64,000 nt of DNA from Kalaharituber pfeilii (taxonomy: Eukaryota > Ascomycota > Pezizomycetes > Pezizales > Pezizaceae): positions 434,001-498,000 of the forward strand of contig WHUZ01000029.1 of the NCBI GenBank assembly GCA_015179045.1. Direction: 5' to 3'. How positions within the stretch are numbered: the stretch's first letter is position 1; each line of letters opens with the position of its first letter. Of this stretch, positions 12,910 to 25,083 are shown piece after piece. The translations under genes were made by a program, and so were the position numbers. Below the pieces are notes generated by a model. That model was not told the origin of the DNA. It worked only from the letters and a program-made list of their open reading frames with translations, and ran no database searches.

Positions 12910-14898
12910 ATGATGGTGAGCACCAATCCACAACAGACTCCGAGCTCAGACCCAACAGTCATGGCTCTACCGTCACAGCAACAGCCAGCTACTTCAGGTC
13001 ACGGCATCATCCGAACCCATACGCTACGGAGAGCAACATCAATGCCGTTCCGGCGCCCATATGAATTAGATGCCCCTCCACCCCCCCCCTCACTTCCTCA
13101 ATTGCAGCGTCAGAAATTGGCGACAGAGCCAATTCATGTCCCTGTTGTCAAGCCGTCTGTGACTGAACCACGGCCGAGGACGAGTATGGGCACTAGTAGT
13201 AACGGAAATAGGACTAGCAACTTTGTGTGCATGAATAATAGACTGGGGTTGTCACCGGTCCAAAACTCAAGTTCAAATTCCTTGTCTACATCTACATCTA
13301 CTTTGTCCTCGGGTTCGATGACAGCAACTGGAGCAACCACGGCAAATAATATAGAACTTCTATTCTCGCATCCACATGCTAAGATCATTAGTTTCACGAC
13401 CAAGGATGGCTCACAGAAAGAGCTGATTCCGTTCACGAATCTCTCCGAAAGGACGATAGCTGTGGGATTACTCAGACTATATAAAACGAAACCGCACAAT
13501 GTTGCGTTTATACAGAGTGGGAGCATTCTTCGTCCTTTGATGCCCAAGAGCCAGTGTTGGTGCGTGGATGAAGAAAGAGGAGAAGCGACGGAGAATGGGA
13601 GTAAAAGGGGAATATTTGTATTGAAGGTTAGGATGGGATTCTATTGGAGGCTAGAAGTGGAGCAAGGTGGAGTGCAGAATGGCAGGGTGGTGGAGAGGTT
13701 AAAGAAGGTATTAAAGGGGGTCCTGGGGTTTGAGAGGGATCCCTGCCCGTTCGAGAGAGTTTTACTGTTGGTGGATGGGGATGAGGAAGAGGAGAAAGGA
13801 AATGTGGAGGAGCTACTGGAGGAGAAACCGAAGCAGGTGGTGGTTGCACAGAGTCCGAAGGTGATGGGTATGGATACGGCACAGGCAAGCTGTGTGAATC
13901 CTGCAACCTCGCTAAAATCAGGATCCAGGCCACAGGATAGGGAAAGGGCGAAGAGCCCGATAGCGTCTAGACGGGGAAGCGTGAGATCGAGAGAGGCGTC
14001 GCCGTTGCCAATTATATCTCCAGTCTTCGAGTCTTTTGACGATATATTCGCTGCGCGCACGTTGCCACAAAGCCCACCTCTTGTTTCGGCACTGAGCACG
14101 GCAGCAAGGAACATCGATTCTGTTAGGCCCAGGGCTCAAACAATAGAGACCGTAAGTCTTCAGAAAATTGATGGTAACTCGATAGCGCATACAACTCTGA
14201 ACGGAGCAACAACCGCACTGGCAGTCACCGCAATTCAGGCACCCAAATTACCAATGGTTGCCCCTTCACTAACGCCGCCTTCCTACTATGGGGGATCACC
14301 TGTTGCTATTTCCCTCAACAGCAGCGCGAACACCTCTTTTGAGTCTCTCTCCCCCTCTTCCCCCTCCCTATCCTTTGCCGCCCCGTCGCTTTCTACCTCC
14401 CCTTCCTCACTCTGCTCCGACTCTCCGCTCTCCCACCCCGGCTGGAGCCCTTCCGCCGCTGTTACCACCACCTCCACCACGACCACAACCACCTCAACTA
14501 CCACAACTACAACTACCACCTCTACTTCCATCTACCCCCTACCTCCCGGCCACCCTGTCCCTTCCTCAACCCCCACCTCCCATCACCCCCTTCTTTCCTC
14601 AGCCCCCACCCCAGCCCTCCGCCGCATCGCCTCCTCCTCCCTCCTTCTCACCCAAAAAACCGCAGACCTTGTCCTCGTTAAGCCAAGTAGCTACATTGTC
14701 AACATGATGCTGCGGATCGCGAGTCGTGTGGTTTCGGGAGCATATACAGTAGGAGAAATTGAGTGCGGGCCTATGGACTTGCAAGAGATGGGGCTGGGGG
14801 CGGGGGGAGGGTATGAGATAGGGGAATGGGAGGATGAGGAGGAAGGAGTGGATGATTTTGGGTTCGGGATATTTAGGGGCGTGAAGGTGGAGCAGTAG
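12910..14898 (+). CDS. INP1: Inp1-like inheritance-of-peroxisomes protein
   Basis: Inp1 tethers peroxisomes to the cell cortex in yeast; filamentous fungi carry longer relatives. This intronless frame encodes 662 aa. The recognisable domain spans about residues 147-285. It contains NNIELLFSHPHAKIISF, then ERTIAVGLLRLYKTKPHNVAF, SGSILRPLMPKSQCWCVDEE and YWRLEVE, followed by a helical KKVLKGVLGFERDPCPFERV. These match the fungal Inp1 pattern of a cell-surface-like fold with a conserved LPKSQCWCVD core. The middle is low-complexity and Ser/Thr/Pro-rich, including a poly-Thr stretch encoded by ACC/ACA repeats around 14460-14530. A short conserved-looking segment near the C-terminus (SSYIVNMMLRIASRVVSGAY) precedes an acidic tail. 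The start is one of two adjacent ATG codons. The family call is from motif memory; the exact role is inferred. Confidence 0.75.
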   Translation: MMVSTNPQQTPSSDPTVMALPSQQQPATSGHGIIRTHTLRRATSMPFRRPYELDAPPPPPSLPQLQRQKLATEPIHVPVVKPSVTEPRPRTSMGTSSNGNRTSNFVCMNNRLGLSPVQNSSSNSLSTSTSTLSSGSMTATGATTANNIELLFSHPHAKIISFTTKDGSQKELIPFTNLSERTIAVGLLRLYKTKPHNVAFIQSGSILRPLMPKSQCWCVDEERGEATENGSKRGIFVLKVRMGFYWRLEVEQGGVQNGRVVERLKKVLKGVLGFERDPCPFERVLLLVDGDEEEEKGNVEELLEEKPKQVVVAQSPKVMGMDTAQASCVNPATSLKSGSRPQDRERAKSPIASRRGSVRSREASPLPIISPVFESFDDIFAARTLPQSPPLVSALSTAARNIDSVRPRAQTIETVSLQKIDGNSIAHTTLNGATTALAVTAIQAPKLPMVAPSLTPPSYYGGSPVAISLNSSANTSFESLSPSSPSLSFAAPSLSTSPSSLCSDSPLSHPGWSPSAAVTTTSTTTTTTSTTTTTTTTSTSIYPLPPGHPVPSSTPTSHHPLLSSAPTPALRRIASSSLLLTQKTADLVLVKPSSYIVNMMLRIASRVVSGAYTVGEIECGPMDLQEMGLGAGGGYEIGEWEDEEEGVDDFGFGIFRGVKVEQ

Positions 14899-17800
14899 GG
14901 ATGACGCCGGCGTTTCCAGAAAATGTGGGGCATTCATTGCTTCTTTTACATTTTTCCTTTTATTATTTTTTTTTTATAGTTTTCATTTTTTTTATATTTT
15001 TTATTTTCGTTTTTCGGACAGATATAATTGTTCCATTATTCCCTATCTTATTTTTTTTTTTACTTTGTCATTGCAACTCTGGGTTGGTCAGTGCATTTTG
15101 GGTATTTTCCTGCATGTCGTCTTTCATATGTAATTTTTACTCTTTCCATCCTTCTTTCGGCCTCCCTCTTGATCAGTTGGTTACTGTATCTCCCTTTCCC
15201 CCCTCTTGTTCTTTCCTTTCTTTTTCTAAAAGCTCTTCTCTATTGTTGAATTACACACATGTTTGACTCCTGTTTATTCCTTTGTGTTTAGCTGTTTTTG
15301 GGTTATTTGTTCTTAAAAAATTGAGCGGCATGGGGCATACACCTGCAAGTGCGTTTTGTAAATATATGAGTGTAATATTGTGAGACAGAGTTGAGAATAC
15401 CTTTAGCAGTGGTTTTAATAAGTTGGAAATCAAGTCGCATGCTCTCTATTCAATCTTGTTAAGTCCTGCAAGTTAGCGTCATGTTCGATTACCGAAAGAT
15501 AAAGCAACTCTACTTACATAAGCCCTGCCACGTCTTGGCATTGAGCATTTCTCCACGCTCCCTTCATTCCATGCTGACAAAATTTCCCCACAATATTAAG
15601 ACTAAACTCCCGTCAAATAATTCCCTACAGTTCGCAAACCTGAATAATGCTATCCAAGAATGCGTATGCTTGAAATGAAGAGATGGTATGATGGTCGACT
15701 GATGAAGACTCTTGTGCAGTAGCTTTCAAATTTCTTGGTCTGGCTACTTTGCAGCCCAAAATTATTTCTATCGTAATGGAATCAAGAAGGATTATGAACA
15801 TCATGATATCATAGTATTTTACTGTTTAAGTCCCAGGGGACTGCTGGGGAGCGGCTTCCGGATTCCACTCCTACTAGTACAACAGCATTACGATGAATTG
15901 TTTTTCACCTCTATGTGATATTAACAGCGGAAGCTTTGCACGAGCTACAAAGTTGGGTAACACAGTTCCTGTTCTATACCGAATGGAGCTAATTGCTATC
16001 CACCCAAGTATAAGTCTCAGCATTTTATTGTCCTGTCCGGTCACCATTTAGGCAGATATTCTCGTAGTCTGGTTCATATTCTCGCTCTTTCAGGTGTTAA
16101 CCGGATCAGCGCAGTTACTGGTCCAATGCTTGAGTTCATAGTAACAGATGGAGTCAGACGTATCTTGGAATAAGTAGCCCTGATTCATCTATCCTCTGGT
16201 ATACAAAACTCTCTCTCTGTTCAGATGCATCAATCCATGCTTCACAACTCTATTAACGCGATAATATTGCCCAATGTCGGTCACCATATTTCTCCTATCC
16301 TCCATACTTTCCTTTCTTTGCTTCAATTCCCACCTTATACATTCCGTAAATATCAGTCGCAGTTTTGTATCCAATCCTACATTGCATTTCGTGTTAATAT
16401 GATCATGGTATTCCTCCTTCCTTTCGTGGATTCCCTTCATTCGTTTTCGTGTTTCCCATGTTCCTTCATCTTCCTGCAGTCTTATTCATTTATTCTACTG
16501 AATGATTTGCTTTCTTTCTTTCGTATAGATTTACTATAGTGTTATATCATGTTATCTTATCGGCACTTCTTCTACGTAATTTACATATTTTTTTCTATTT
16601 ACAGTTCATGGCCCTTAGCTCGTTTTCTCAATTGCCTATTGATTTGCATACGTGGTTAACATTTTAGCTTGGAACCCGTGTTTCTCTTCATTTACTTATT
16701 TGCTTTTGTCCTTTTGTTTCTGGTTATGGATTAAACGGGTATATGGTGTCACTCTTTGGGGGAAGCTCTTTGCTTTACTTTTAACTTGGTATATGCAGTT
16801 ACAGACATTTACGCGTTTATTTACTTTTGTTTCTTTTCTTGCCATTTCCATTTATACATTTCCATTGCTCTTTTTAGTCTGGTTGCATTTGTTCTTTCTG
16901 ATGAGGCACTGGCCAGGGGGGTTGTGGATATCAGGTGGTGGTTGCAGGAGTACTTGGCTCTGGCAACCGGATTCCAATGACTCCCTACTGGTAGATACTC
17001 AACGTATCCACTCATTTCATGCTCTTTTAGGTTCTTCTCGGAATATAAGCAACGGCATGAGATTAGATCAGCGACTGGGCACTCCGGAACAGATTTACAC
17101 GATTTATTATGAAGTGATATGTCTGTTGTATCCATTGGAGGAGGTTACAGCGAACGTCATGCAAGGAGTGTGGAGTGAGTTTAAAATGCCTGGGTTTTAT
17201 ATGCCCTTGTGAACTCACATATGCCTTCGTCGAAGTGGAATGCTGTTGTCTCTAGTGATAGGGGTAACAATGGGTGCAGAGAGATATAGAATTGAGGGCC
17301 CTATCACGCCGGACGAGAAAAAGGGTTGTCCTGCATCTTCAGAGTAAATTAGATCGACTTTAATGCTCCAGTGATCATTTGGGAGTTAGACCCGAGGTAA
17401 CTTAGAGGCACCCTCGACTTCCCCTAGTATAAGTAGATGAATCTATACCTGAGCTGAAGCCTGACTTCACTACCTTCAATCCATATACTGTGACTAGCTA
17501 TTACTATTTCACTCTGGACCATTTGTACTCTGTACATAATTTCGTACACTGTTGGGGTAATTGTACAAGAAAGCCGAAATTCGTCGTTTCAGTATCTCAT
17601 TTTCAAATACTTTTATTGGAAGTTTGAACTTGGCAGGATTTGATGTATCGTTTACTGTCCCCAACACAAAGGAGCTGGACGCCACAGGCTCTGGAATTGG
17701 CTTTACTCTCTTTTATGCTGGAATGACGGGGTAGATGGAAAGTTAACCTCTATCGTTGATAATACGCCCCCCAAAAATAAATAAATAAATCAAAAATACA

Positions 17801-18163
17801 AATAAGATAAAAATAAAAAAATAAAAAATAGAAAGTAGATTACAAGCGCAAAAAAAAAGGTCAGGAAAACATTCGTAACCAAACATAGAAGGAATATGGG
17901 AAATGGAGGCATAACGGACATAAGATAGATATACTTATGCTTCTCAAATAGAACGTAAACATAAACGTACCTGTGGGTGCCAGCACCGGCACAAGAGGAT
18001 TTGAAAAAAATAAATAAATAAATAAAGCATAAACAATGCGCTCTTAGAATAATGAAGTACAAGGTAACATAGGTGGGGTATTCCCGATTCCCCATACCAA
18101 TACTTGAATACTTCATGTTTAAGAAAAACATTGGTCCCAATATGCACAGAACGTCAAATAGAA
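14899..18163. other. long gene-free stretch
   Basis: The first 400 bp are T-rich and look like 3' flank. The rest has only T-rich open frames without motifs, the largest at 16652-17212. An A/T-rich patch with ATAAATA repeats occurs near 17770-17830. I see no supportable gene or RNA. Confidence 0.55.
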
Positions 18164-21071
18164 CTACCACTTCTCCCGCTTGAAAGGGTGTGCCTCAGTG
18201 TTGAAGACCCATTCATCTCTGTAGAATATCATGTCACTTAGCAATCTGGGAAAGTATAGTAAGGCGCGAAGGGGTACATACAATGAAATCACCTCTGGCT
18301 CGCTAAACAGCAAATAAAAATACTTCAAAGTCTCGGCCAACCAAAACGATTCCATCGAGTCCTCCTGAACGAGTTCTTTATCTTTGGGATCCACTGTCAC
18401 ATCTGTTCATCCAATATCAGCAGCAGGCCCGATTCAAGTAAAATCAAGTTTTTTGTGTAATGTAGAGAAAGCGTAGGGGAAACGCACCTTTAATTGCCGC
18501 AAATGCAATATCAGTTTTGGTCATGTTAACAACGGATTGGAACATTTTCCAACCTTTTTCTTGCCATGCTGTTTCTCCTGTGATACGGTACCTAAGGATA
18601 TATTATTAGATATCTATGACGAGTTGATGAAACTCAAGGGTGCATACATAATAAACACAGACTCAATGGCCTCCGGCCTCAATACATATCTAGAGCCCAC
18701 TGTCAGTCTCATTACATGGAAAATTCCTATACAGCTATTTATAGACAAACCCTTTTTGTTCGATCCAATTGAAACCTTCAGGCAGTCTGCTTGTCTTCGC
18801 ATAGCTGCGTGCCCTTTCAAGAGGCGTCTGCTTCTCAATCGGCTTCTCTTTAGGCTTCTGAGGCAGAGTCTCCGTTGGCTTCTCGGGCGACTTTTCGGTT
18901 TGTGTCTCAGATTGTTCCTCAATCTCTTTTTCAGTTGACCCCTTAGTTGACCCCTCCCTCGATTTCTGTTGCCGCCGTCTAAGAACTGCATCAACCCTGT
19001 CATTGGCGTGAATGTGCTCATGAACGTTTTTATGCTCGTGTTCAGGAGCTTCGACCTCCGTCTTAAAACCCTTGAGACCCTCTTTTTCCGCTTTACCCTT
19101 ATCGTCACCATCACCCCCCGCTTCTCTCTCATCATCCTTTGTCTCATTATCGGTTGTAGTTGCCGGTTTCTCTCCTCGCCCACCTTCGGGATAGAAACCA
19201 GCACCCGGGATGAGGGCCTGTAACCATTTCTCTTCTTCGTATTTACAGCTTTTAGGATCCTCGCATTTCACGAGCGCGGCTTTTTCCGGCATGATACCCG
19301 TCTTGGTAGCTGCATAGAGCGTGACGCATCCATCAGTGAGCTTTCGGCCTACTTCAAGGTCGGTTTTTGATTTTAAGACTTGTGCACCGAGGGCAAGCAT
19401 GCCGCCAGTGAAACAACCCTAGAGCAACTCGTTAGTTCTAACATTGTCATGTCCTTAGGAGGTAACAAACAAGATGCTCAGTATCGGGAATAAATTTCTC
19501 CTCATTTTGGAAGTATTCTGATACAGTAATCATCCCTGACAATAGAATATCAGGCTCGCCAGGTAACATTGGCCGAAAGAATAACTTCTCTTTAGCCACC
19601 TTCATAGAGGATTCGTATAGCTTGGCGTACTGTGGAGCGGTTCCACCTAGCAGAACATGCATCTGTTTGCTATTTAGTAAAATGTTCATCCTAGATGATG
19701 AGTAAAAACGTATACCTTTATCAAATACTCATAAAATGAGTCTGAGGCACCACCTAATGTGTATTCACTCGACATATGTGAAGATGCTTGCACATGACTT
19801 GGAACACATTTCATCTGGCTAATTGTGTCCTCTGTAGGTTCCGGCGCCCCAATACTCTTCTCCTTCTCCTTCTCTTCTTTCTCCTCCTCCCTCTTTTGCA
19901 GTCCAATGGGACCAGGAAGAGGTATGCAGCCTCCAGATGCGTCAACGACAGTTGGCCACATGCCTGGTATGGACGTATTGTACTGTATGGCCTCTAGATC
20001 ATCTGTGATCCGCTGTATAGCGTCAAAATATGTATGATTCCCTGTCAATTGAGCAAGACGGGTGAACTCGAGAGCTAATGTGCCCATTTCCGCAAGACCT
20101 GAGTTAAAAGGCGCTTGATTAACGTTGGCAACCTTATCCCTAAGCTTTGGTCAGTAACTGTCCAATTCGAACTTAGGGATGAAAGCTTACGGGTGCCAGT
20201 TATAGTACAGAATTGGCATTCTATTTGGGGTATCGAACACACCATATAAGACATCAGCCAATTGCTTTGCCTTTTCAAGCAGAATTGGATATTTCTTTTC
20301 AGATACGTCATATGCTCCAATTAATCCACCCAGGTACCGAATAGTAGTTTCGAAGACCGGAATTATTATAACATTTGATGTTGTGAAGTCAAGCTTTTCG
20401 ATAAACTCAATTGCCTCTTCAAATTCCTTCTTTAGACCCATGATCCACAGTGTGTCCAATGCATCAATTAATGTGGCGCCCCATCCTCCAAACTTCTGCG
20501 TGTGACCCCTCGATATGGGCGCCAATTCGTCATGGCCCCATGCCCAATCCTTATAGCCCTTCCATGAGTGTTTGAGAGCTGACTTGACTTCCTCCAGCCT
20601 CTGCAAACGAATTTTCCGCTTTGACTCACTCTCCGGTGCAAATTTCGTTTGAATTTTGGGTATATGTGTTGGCTTGCCTGTTGGAAGCTTAATAATCAAT
20701 TCCGGTGGAACCGGGTAATGTTCAGGCTGCTTGATCCAATGTATCTCTTCTGGCGTATGCACAGGATTTGGAACAGGCCCAGCTGCTGGCTCAGACTTTC
20801 TATCTTCACCAATCAGAAGATCGTCCATGGGCAGGGGTGTTGTCTTTGTCGGAGGGAGATGTGGACTCGGGATTGGAGCTACTTTCGGCAGCGGAATGGT
20901 GGTAACCTTAACATGCTCATTGTGGTCAAATCCATCCTTCTGCGGTTTCAAGCTATCCTCAGTTTCGAAATAGGAGTCAGCGCCATTGAGAAGGCTGAAG
21001 TGATAGACTGCAAGGCCGAATATGAATGTAAACGCCAGCACCAGCCTGTAACGTCGCAGCCTGAACATCAC
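18164..21071 (-). CDS. GH47 class I alpha-1,2-mannosidase, type II membrane protein
   Basis: This enzyme trims alpha-1,2-linked mannose from N-glycans in the ER or Golgi. Eight exons join in frame: 21071-20191, 20139-19716, 19662-19471, 19418-18751, 18689-18648, 18591-18488, 18402-18282 and 18218-18164, giving 828 aa. A short basic tail precedes one membrane span (about residues 10-28), then a Pro-rich stem, then the catalytic domain from about residue 155. Conserved GH47 acids are visible in [18 protein letters not shown] and RPEAIES. The calcium-binding Thr is in FNTEAHPF at the C-terminus. The protein is longer than yeast Mns1 because of low-complexity charged insertions. One Lys/Glu-rich block sits before [10 protein letters not shown], and a block of about 130 residues, rich in Lys/Glu/Pro, precedes LPEGFNW. 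Key residues are intact, so activity is likely. The subgroup (Golgi mannosidase I versus Mnl2-like) is open. Confidence 0.93.
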
Positions 21072-21600
21072 GATAGTGATGCACCGTGGGAGGGGACCAG
21101 AGTTCTCAAATCAGCTTGGGAAATGGTGAAGAGAGGTGGTGGGCGGGGGGGGGCGGGGGGGGGGCGGGGGGGGGCGGGGTTTGAACAGGCCAGACAAGTG
21201 CTCTCACAAGGGACGAGGGGCCTTGGAGTGCTACTAAATATGCGCTGTTCTGGCGGGAAGCAAATACTGCGGCTTGCTTACTATTAGTCCCTGAGGCACG
21301 AGAGGACTTGCATTCTTCTGGCAATAGGTGAGCTACACGCAGGACACTGTGGTTTGGCAGCTCCGCAAATTTTGGTGCAGGCAGTCTGGGCGCTGCTGTA
21401 GGTGTAAATAAATGGCCAGTGCCCCTGGGCCCGCGACTGGGCGCTCACGATGTGCACTTATTCCCGGGCTCCCCGCCGTCAGCTGTTACAGTACCAGCAA
21501 GGACGGCAGACTTGGCATGCCGTGGAAAGTTGAATAACCGGCAATCGCAAGAAACTACAGAAGGGCGCTTTATGGTGACGGCCCAACATACGGTTTCGAT
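21072..21600. promoter_or_regulatory. upstream region of the GH47 gene
   Basis: This stretch holds the presumed GH47 promoter and the guanine-run tract at 21136-21179. I see no other feature before the HNH relic begins. Confidence 0.4.
21136..21179 (+). repeat. guanine-run tract with G-quadruplex potential
   Basis: On the plus strand there are five runs of three to ten G separated by single C residues. It lies about 65-110 bp upstream of the GH47 start codon; the gene's coding strand is therefore C-rich here. The sequence meets the usual G-quadruplex pattern. A regulatory role is only a possibility. Confidence 0.75.
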
Positions 21601-21601
21601 G

Positions 21602-22500
21602 CATACCGATAATTCTCTCGGCCGCAATGAGCACTTCTACGATTCGACGTCACCGGAAGTCCCGTTAGGAGGAATGATTCAGAATGGCTCGATTACGGAA
21701 GAAAATTTCCTGGACATGCTTAGCAGCGTACTCGTCATGGAAGCTCCTATGAAGGTTCAAGAACTCCCAGTCATATAGTAACGGGGACAAACAACCAGCT
21801 GGAAATCGAGAGTATGACATTTATTGCGATAGCAGGTGCTCACCTAGCATGGGTCTCGATTGATGCTAATGAACAGGCCGTATTAACGTCAATAACGAGC
21901 GTTGGGTACAGCGAATCGTTTCGCCCAATGTTCAGGCCGGGAAGATTCGTGAATACAAGAGCTTATCGTGATGATTAGATCATGTTTGAAGCAGCACATA
22001 TTATCCCGCTGGAGAAAGAAAGAGTATGGACCAGCGAGTACAGTCGGAGGATCAGGCAGGAATGACACTGTGGGCGTCTCAAAGATCAACTCGCTACAGA
22101 ATGGGTTACTCCTTCGTGAGGATATCCTCAGTCTATTTGATCAATACCCGGTTTCAGTGAACCAGGATGTGAGGCTGTTAGTAGTGGAGAGGATTAGTTT
22201 GTTAGGACGGGCTAACCCATAAATAACACGGTTACAAGATCGTGGTATTTGAAGAGGATATTCTCAGTATAGACGGTCTGATTCTTAATCCGGCATGCCG
22301 CGATCCTGGGAATCCTTACAGAGTTTCAGATCACCTTCTCAGATGGCATTTTAGACAGTGCGGACATGAGAGGAGTGGGAGAGCCGATATTCGAAAACGA
22401 TTTCACAGGAGAAGACTTGATCACGGTGATCAGTCAAGAACCGTATGGGAGGGAAAGGCTGGAGATGAAAGTTGCGGCTAGTTTGAGGGGAGCTGCATAG
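21602..22500 (+). pseudogene. decayed fungal HNH endonuclease gene (HNH_2 type)
   Basis: Pieces of the fungal HNH_2 protein family occur in the expected order but in shifting frames. An N-terminal part (RNEHFYDSTSPEVPLGGMI, NGSITEENFLDML) runs into a stop near 21776. The HNH core FEAAHIIPLEKE starts at 21985 and meets TGA after RIRQE. The frame then shifts to VSKINSLQNGLLLREDILSL. A probable intron (about 22164-22239, with a GCTAAC branch-like site) leads to IVVFEEDILSIDG and RVSDHLLRWHFRQC. A further frame change at about 22363 gives MRGVGEPIFEND and GRERLEMKVAASLRGAA, with the stop at 22498-22500. At least three frame disruptions remain after allowing introns. The family is often multicopy in fungi. 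The natural role is unknown. Confidence 0.78.
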
Positions 22501-23089
22501 AATAGACACAGTAAATTCTCTACTGATAACATTGTAATCCTGCAATTCAATCGATTCCTTTATGGTGAATGTGAGCGCAGCGAACGGGTAGCGTTGCGTA
22601 GCGATAACGAAGTGAAGCGAAGATTTACCCAAAGGTGAAGGATTCCACGTCATGTGGAGAGAGCAGTGCCAGGGGAATGGCGCCAGCCCTCTGGAACTCT
22701 GGAACATGGCACACCACGGGCAAACATTGGGAGAATGTACTCGAGTACACAGTTACCATTTTCTAGTCTCGTGACGAAGTTATTTCCCACCTTTCAATAT
22801 CAGACTTCATCTTTTAACAACTGCTTTACCTGTACTCTGTTCATGAATCTTTTTTTCTGCATACTACTTAGCACTATGGCCCAAAAATGGAAAGCAGAGT
22901 CAGATCCTGGCGTAACATTAGCGTATCGTAGAGCGTTGATAAGTCTGCCCCTTGCCCGAATGCATCAACAAAATATAGGTTCTTACATCCCTCGAGACTC
23001 CCAAAGGATGGGTTGATCTCACTGCAAACCCTTCTCCGGAATCCGACTATCTTACCCTGAAGGAAAAGTTTCAATAATGTCTTTGTGAA
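22501..23089. other. gene-free stretch between two relics
   Basis: It contains short GCGAAG/GTAGCG-rich repeats near 22570-22625 and otherwise nothing I can name. It may include degraded sequence from the adjacent Helitron-type remnant. Confidence 0.45.
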
Positions 23090-24334
23090 TTGGATAAGGA
23101 CTATGTATCAAAGAAGGATACGAGTGCTGCATGGCCACAAGCAGTTACAGACAAAACTATCAAGGAATGTTTCACAAAGTTTTACCATTGGCAGGCTGAT
23201 CTCTCGATCGTAAACTTGCGCTATCTGTGCGCTTTTAGTGGTCGATTCGGAATGCCATTATTGGCCTGGTCGTCGGTGTCAAAAGAAATGAATTCTAACT
23301 GATGGTAATGATCACATCTGTCTCGATAAATGTGGATTGCAAGTTATTGGGGACTCGACAATGGTGCGAACATGTCGGACACGCTGGAGATCGAGCACAT
23401 CCTGTGTCTCCACCTATATCCATTTGCGCAGGTTTCGACTTTGGTTGCTATGAGGATATGCCATGGTACCTGCGTAATCTGACATTGGTAGAAGAGCAAC
23501 TGATTGCACCATGCAACACATTTGGATTTATTGTAAAACTTGTTAAATCATCGCCTGTCCATTACCGCCATTCAAGAGGGTATATAATTATTGTTCCGCA
23601 AAATGTACAACTACTATATAAAATTCTACCCTCCTGTGAGCTTAGACTGGATCTCGAGCTTGGAATTCAAGCGAGTTGCAACAGCTTTGGGCTCATAAAC
23701 AGGTACTGATTATTGACAAAGTTAGCATAATATCTTTCAACACTTTCCCAAATCGAGGTGTAATATCGTCTTATTCAAGGTGATTCAGCACCATTTGGAG
23801 GTCTGAAGGTTGTCTTACTAATGGGCGATTTTTATCAATAGAGATACCAGACATTCTTCAGGGCTATAATGTGTGGATAGTTGATAGGCTCCCGAAATGC
23901 TTGTTCAGGTACAAGAGGTACGTTTCTAGAAATTGGCAGGCTTGTCAGAGGGTGTTGTGCCTTTGTATCCTCAAACTTTCACCATATATATGCCTGCCCA
24001 GCATAACAGGCAGAAAAATGTTAAGATACGGCCGTCACAAATACCACGTTGCCCAGGCTTTGTTATCACTGATTATAAAGTACAAGAAACATTTGATAAT
24101 ATTTTAGTAGACTTAGAGTCAACTAATTCAGTTGAGCAACATTGGATGTTTACAGCAGTATATTTGGCATTATTAAGATGCTGTAGCTTAGAAGGCTTAG
24201 GGTTTGTAAGAGAATTTAAAGAATATATATTTTTTTGCATGCCTGGATAAAGACCTATTAGATGAAATGAATGGCCTTCAAGAGTTAGAGAAGTGGACTA
24301 TGGCAGTAAACTATGAGCTAATAGGACAAATATG
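23090..24334 (+). mobile_element. decayed Helitron-type remnant (DUF6570-like and PIF1-like helicase pieces)
   Basis: Two coding relics lie in order on the plus strand. The first (about 23430-23640) reads CYEDMPWYLRNLTLVEEQLIA and SPVHYRHSRGYIIIVPQNVQ, which I recognise from the DUF6570 region of fungal Helitron Rep/helicase proteins. The second is a PIF1-type helicase remnant. FGGLKVVLLMGDFYQ (about 23790-23840, Walker-B-like) is followed by a stop. Then come SEGVVPLYPQTFTIYMPAQ (from about 23945) and FVITDYKVQETFDNILVDLE with VYLALLRCCSLEGLGFVREF up to about 24210. The large Rep segment expected between them is missing, and several stops and frame changes are present. I could not define the ends of the element. 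Confidence 0.72.
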
Positions 24335-25083
24335 ATATGGTACGGATATAGTTGGTATGATAATTGTAATATATTACAGTAGGATATTGTATATCGTGTG
24401 GATAGGTAGCCAAATTAGTGTCGTGCAAGATAGGGAAATTAGGTGATGTAAAAAGTAGCTGAGTTCGCTCCTGGGCAAAGATACGATTGGAATACATTGG
24501 TTGCTCACTGGTAAGTTTTTAAATATATGCTAGGGAGCTGACTAATTGCAGTTAACATATAATTATAAAACTTACGTCTGGCTTTAAACAAACATAGAGA
24601 GCTAGCTCCCACTATAGGCCTAAGGCTTCAATATGCTGAGGAATCTTGGAGGACAGTATGTTGATCTGGTAAGAGAGGACACATGCCTGCCCTGGACTGT
24701 ACTACGAAATGGTAATTAAGAATACTCACGGAGTGTGTTTCCGGAAGAGGGAAAAAACGTATATGCACACGCCAGAGAGAACAGCATACTTAAGAATAGC
24801 AGAGAAAGAACACAGCGGGAGATCTTTCAACAACCAGTACCGGTATTGTGAGCCTTGAGAATCCGGCAAAGCACCAGTAAGTAGCTCAATTGTAAATACG
24901 TGCAGCGAGATAGTTGCTACAGGGACACTATTGCGCTAGTCCGAGGCTACATTAGACCCGCCAAGATTTCAACTTTAGAGCCTCAACCACAATTTTTAAC
25001 CCACCTGACATCCCGCATCACAACCTTCCATCCACCCCAATCATCCAGTTTTCAGAACAGAATTATAACAACCAGCGAGCGCA
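24335..25083. other. gene-free stretch and NOP7 upstream region
   Basis: No gene is supportable. The last few hundred bases precede the NOP7 start and must contain its promoter. I recognise no defined site. Confidence 0.5.

Noticed and set aside
16652..17212. 186-codon plus-strand frame rich in Phe, Leu and Trp
   Set aside because: It lies in T-rich intergenic DNA, and the apparent membrane segments follow from composition. It has no family motif and its first codon is not clearly ATG in a good context.
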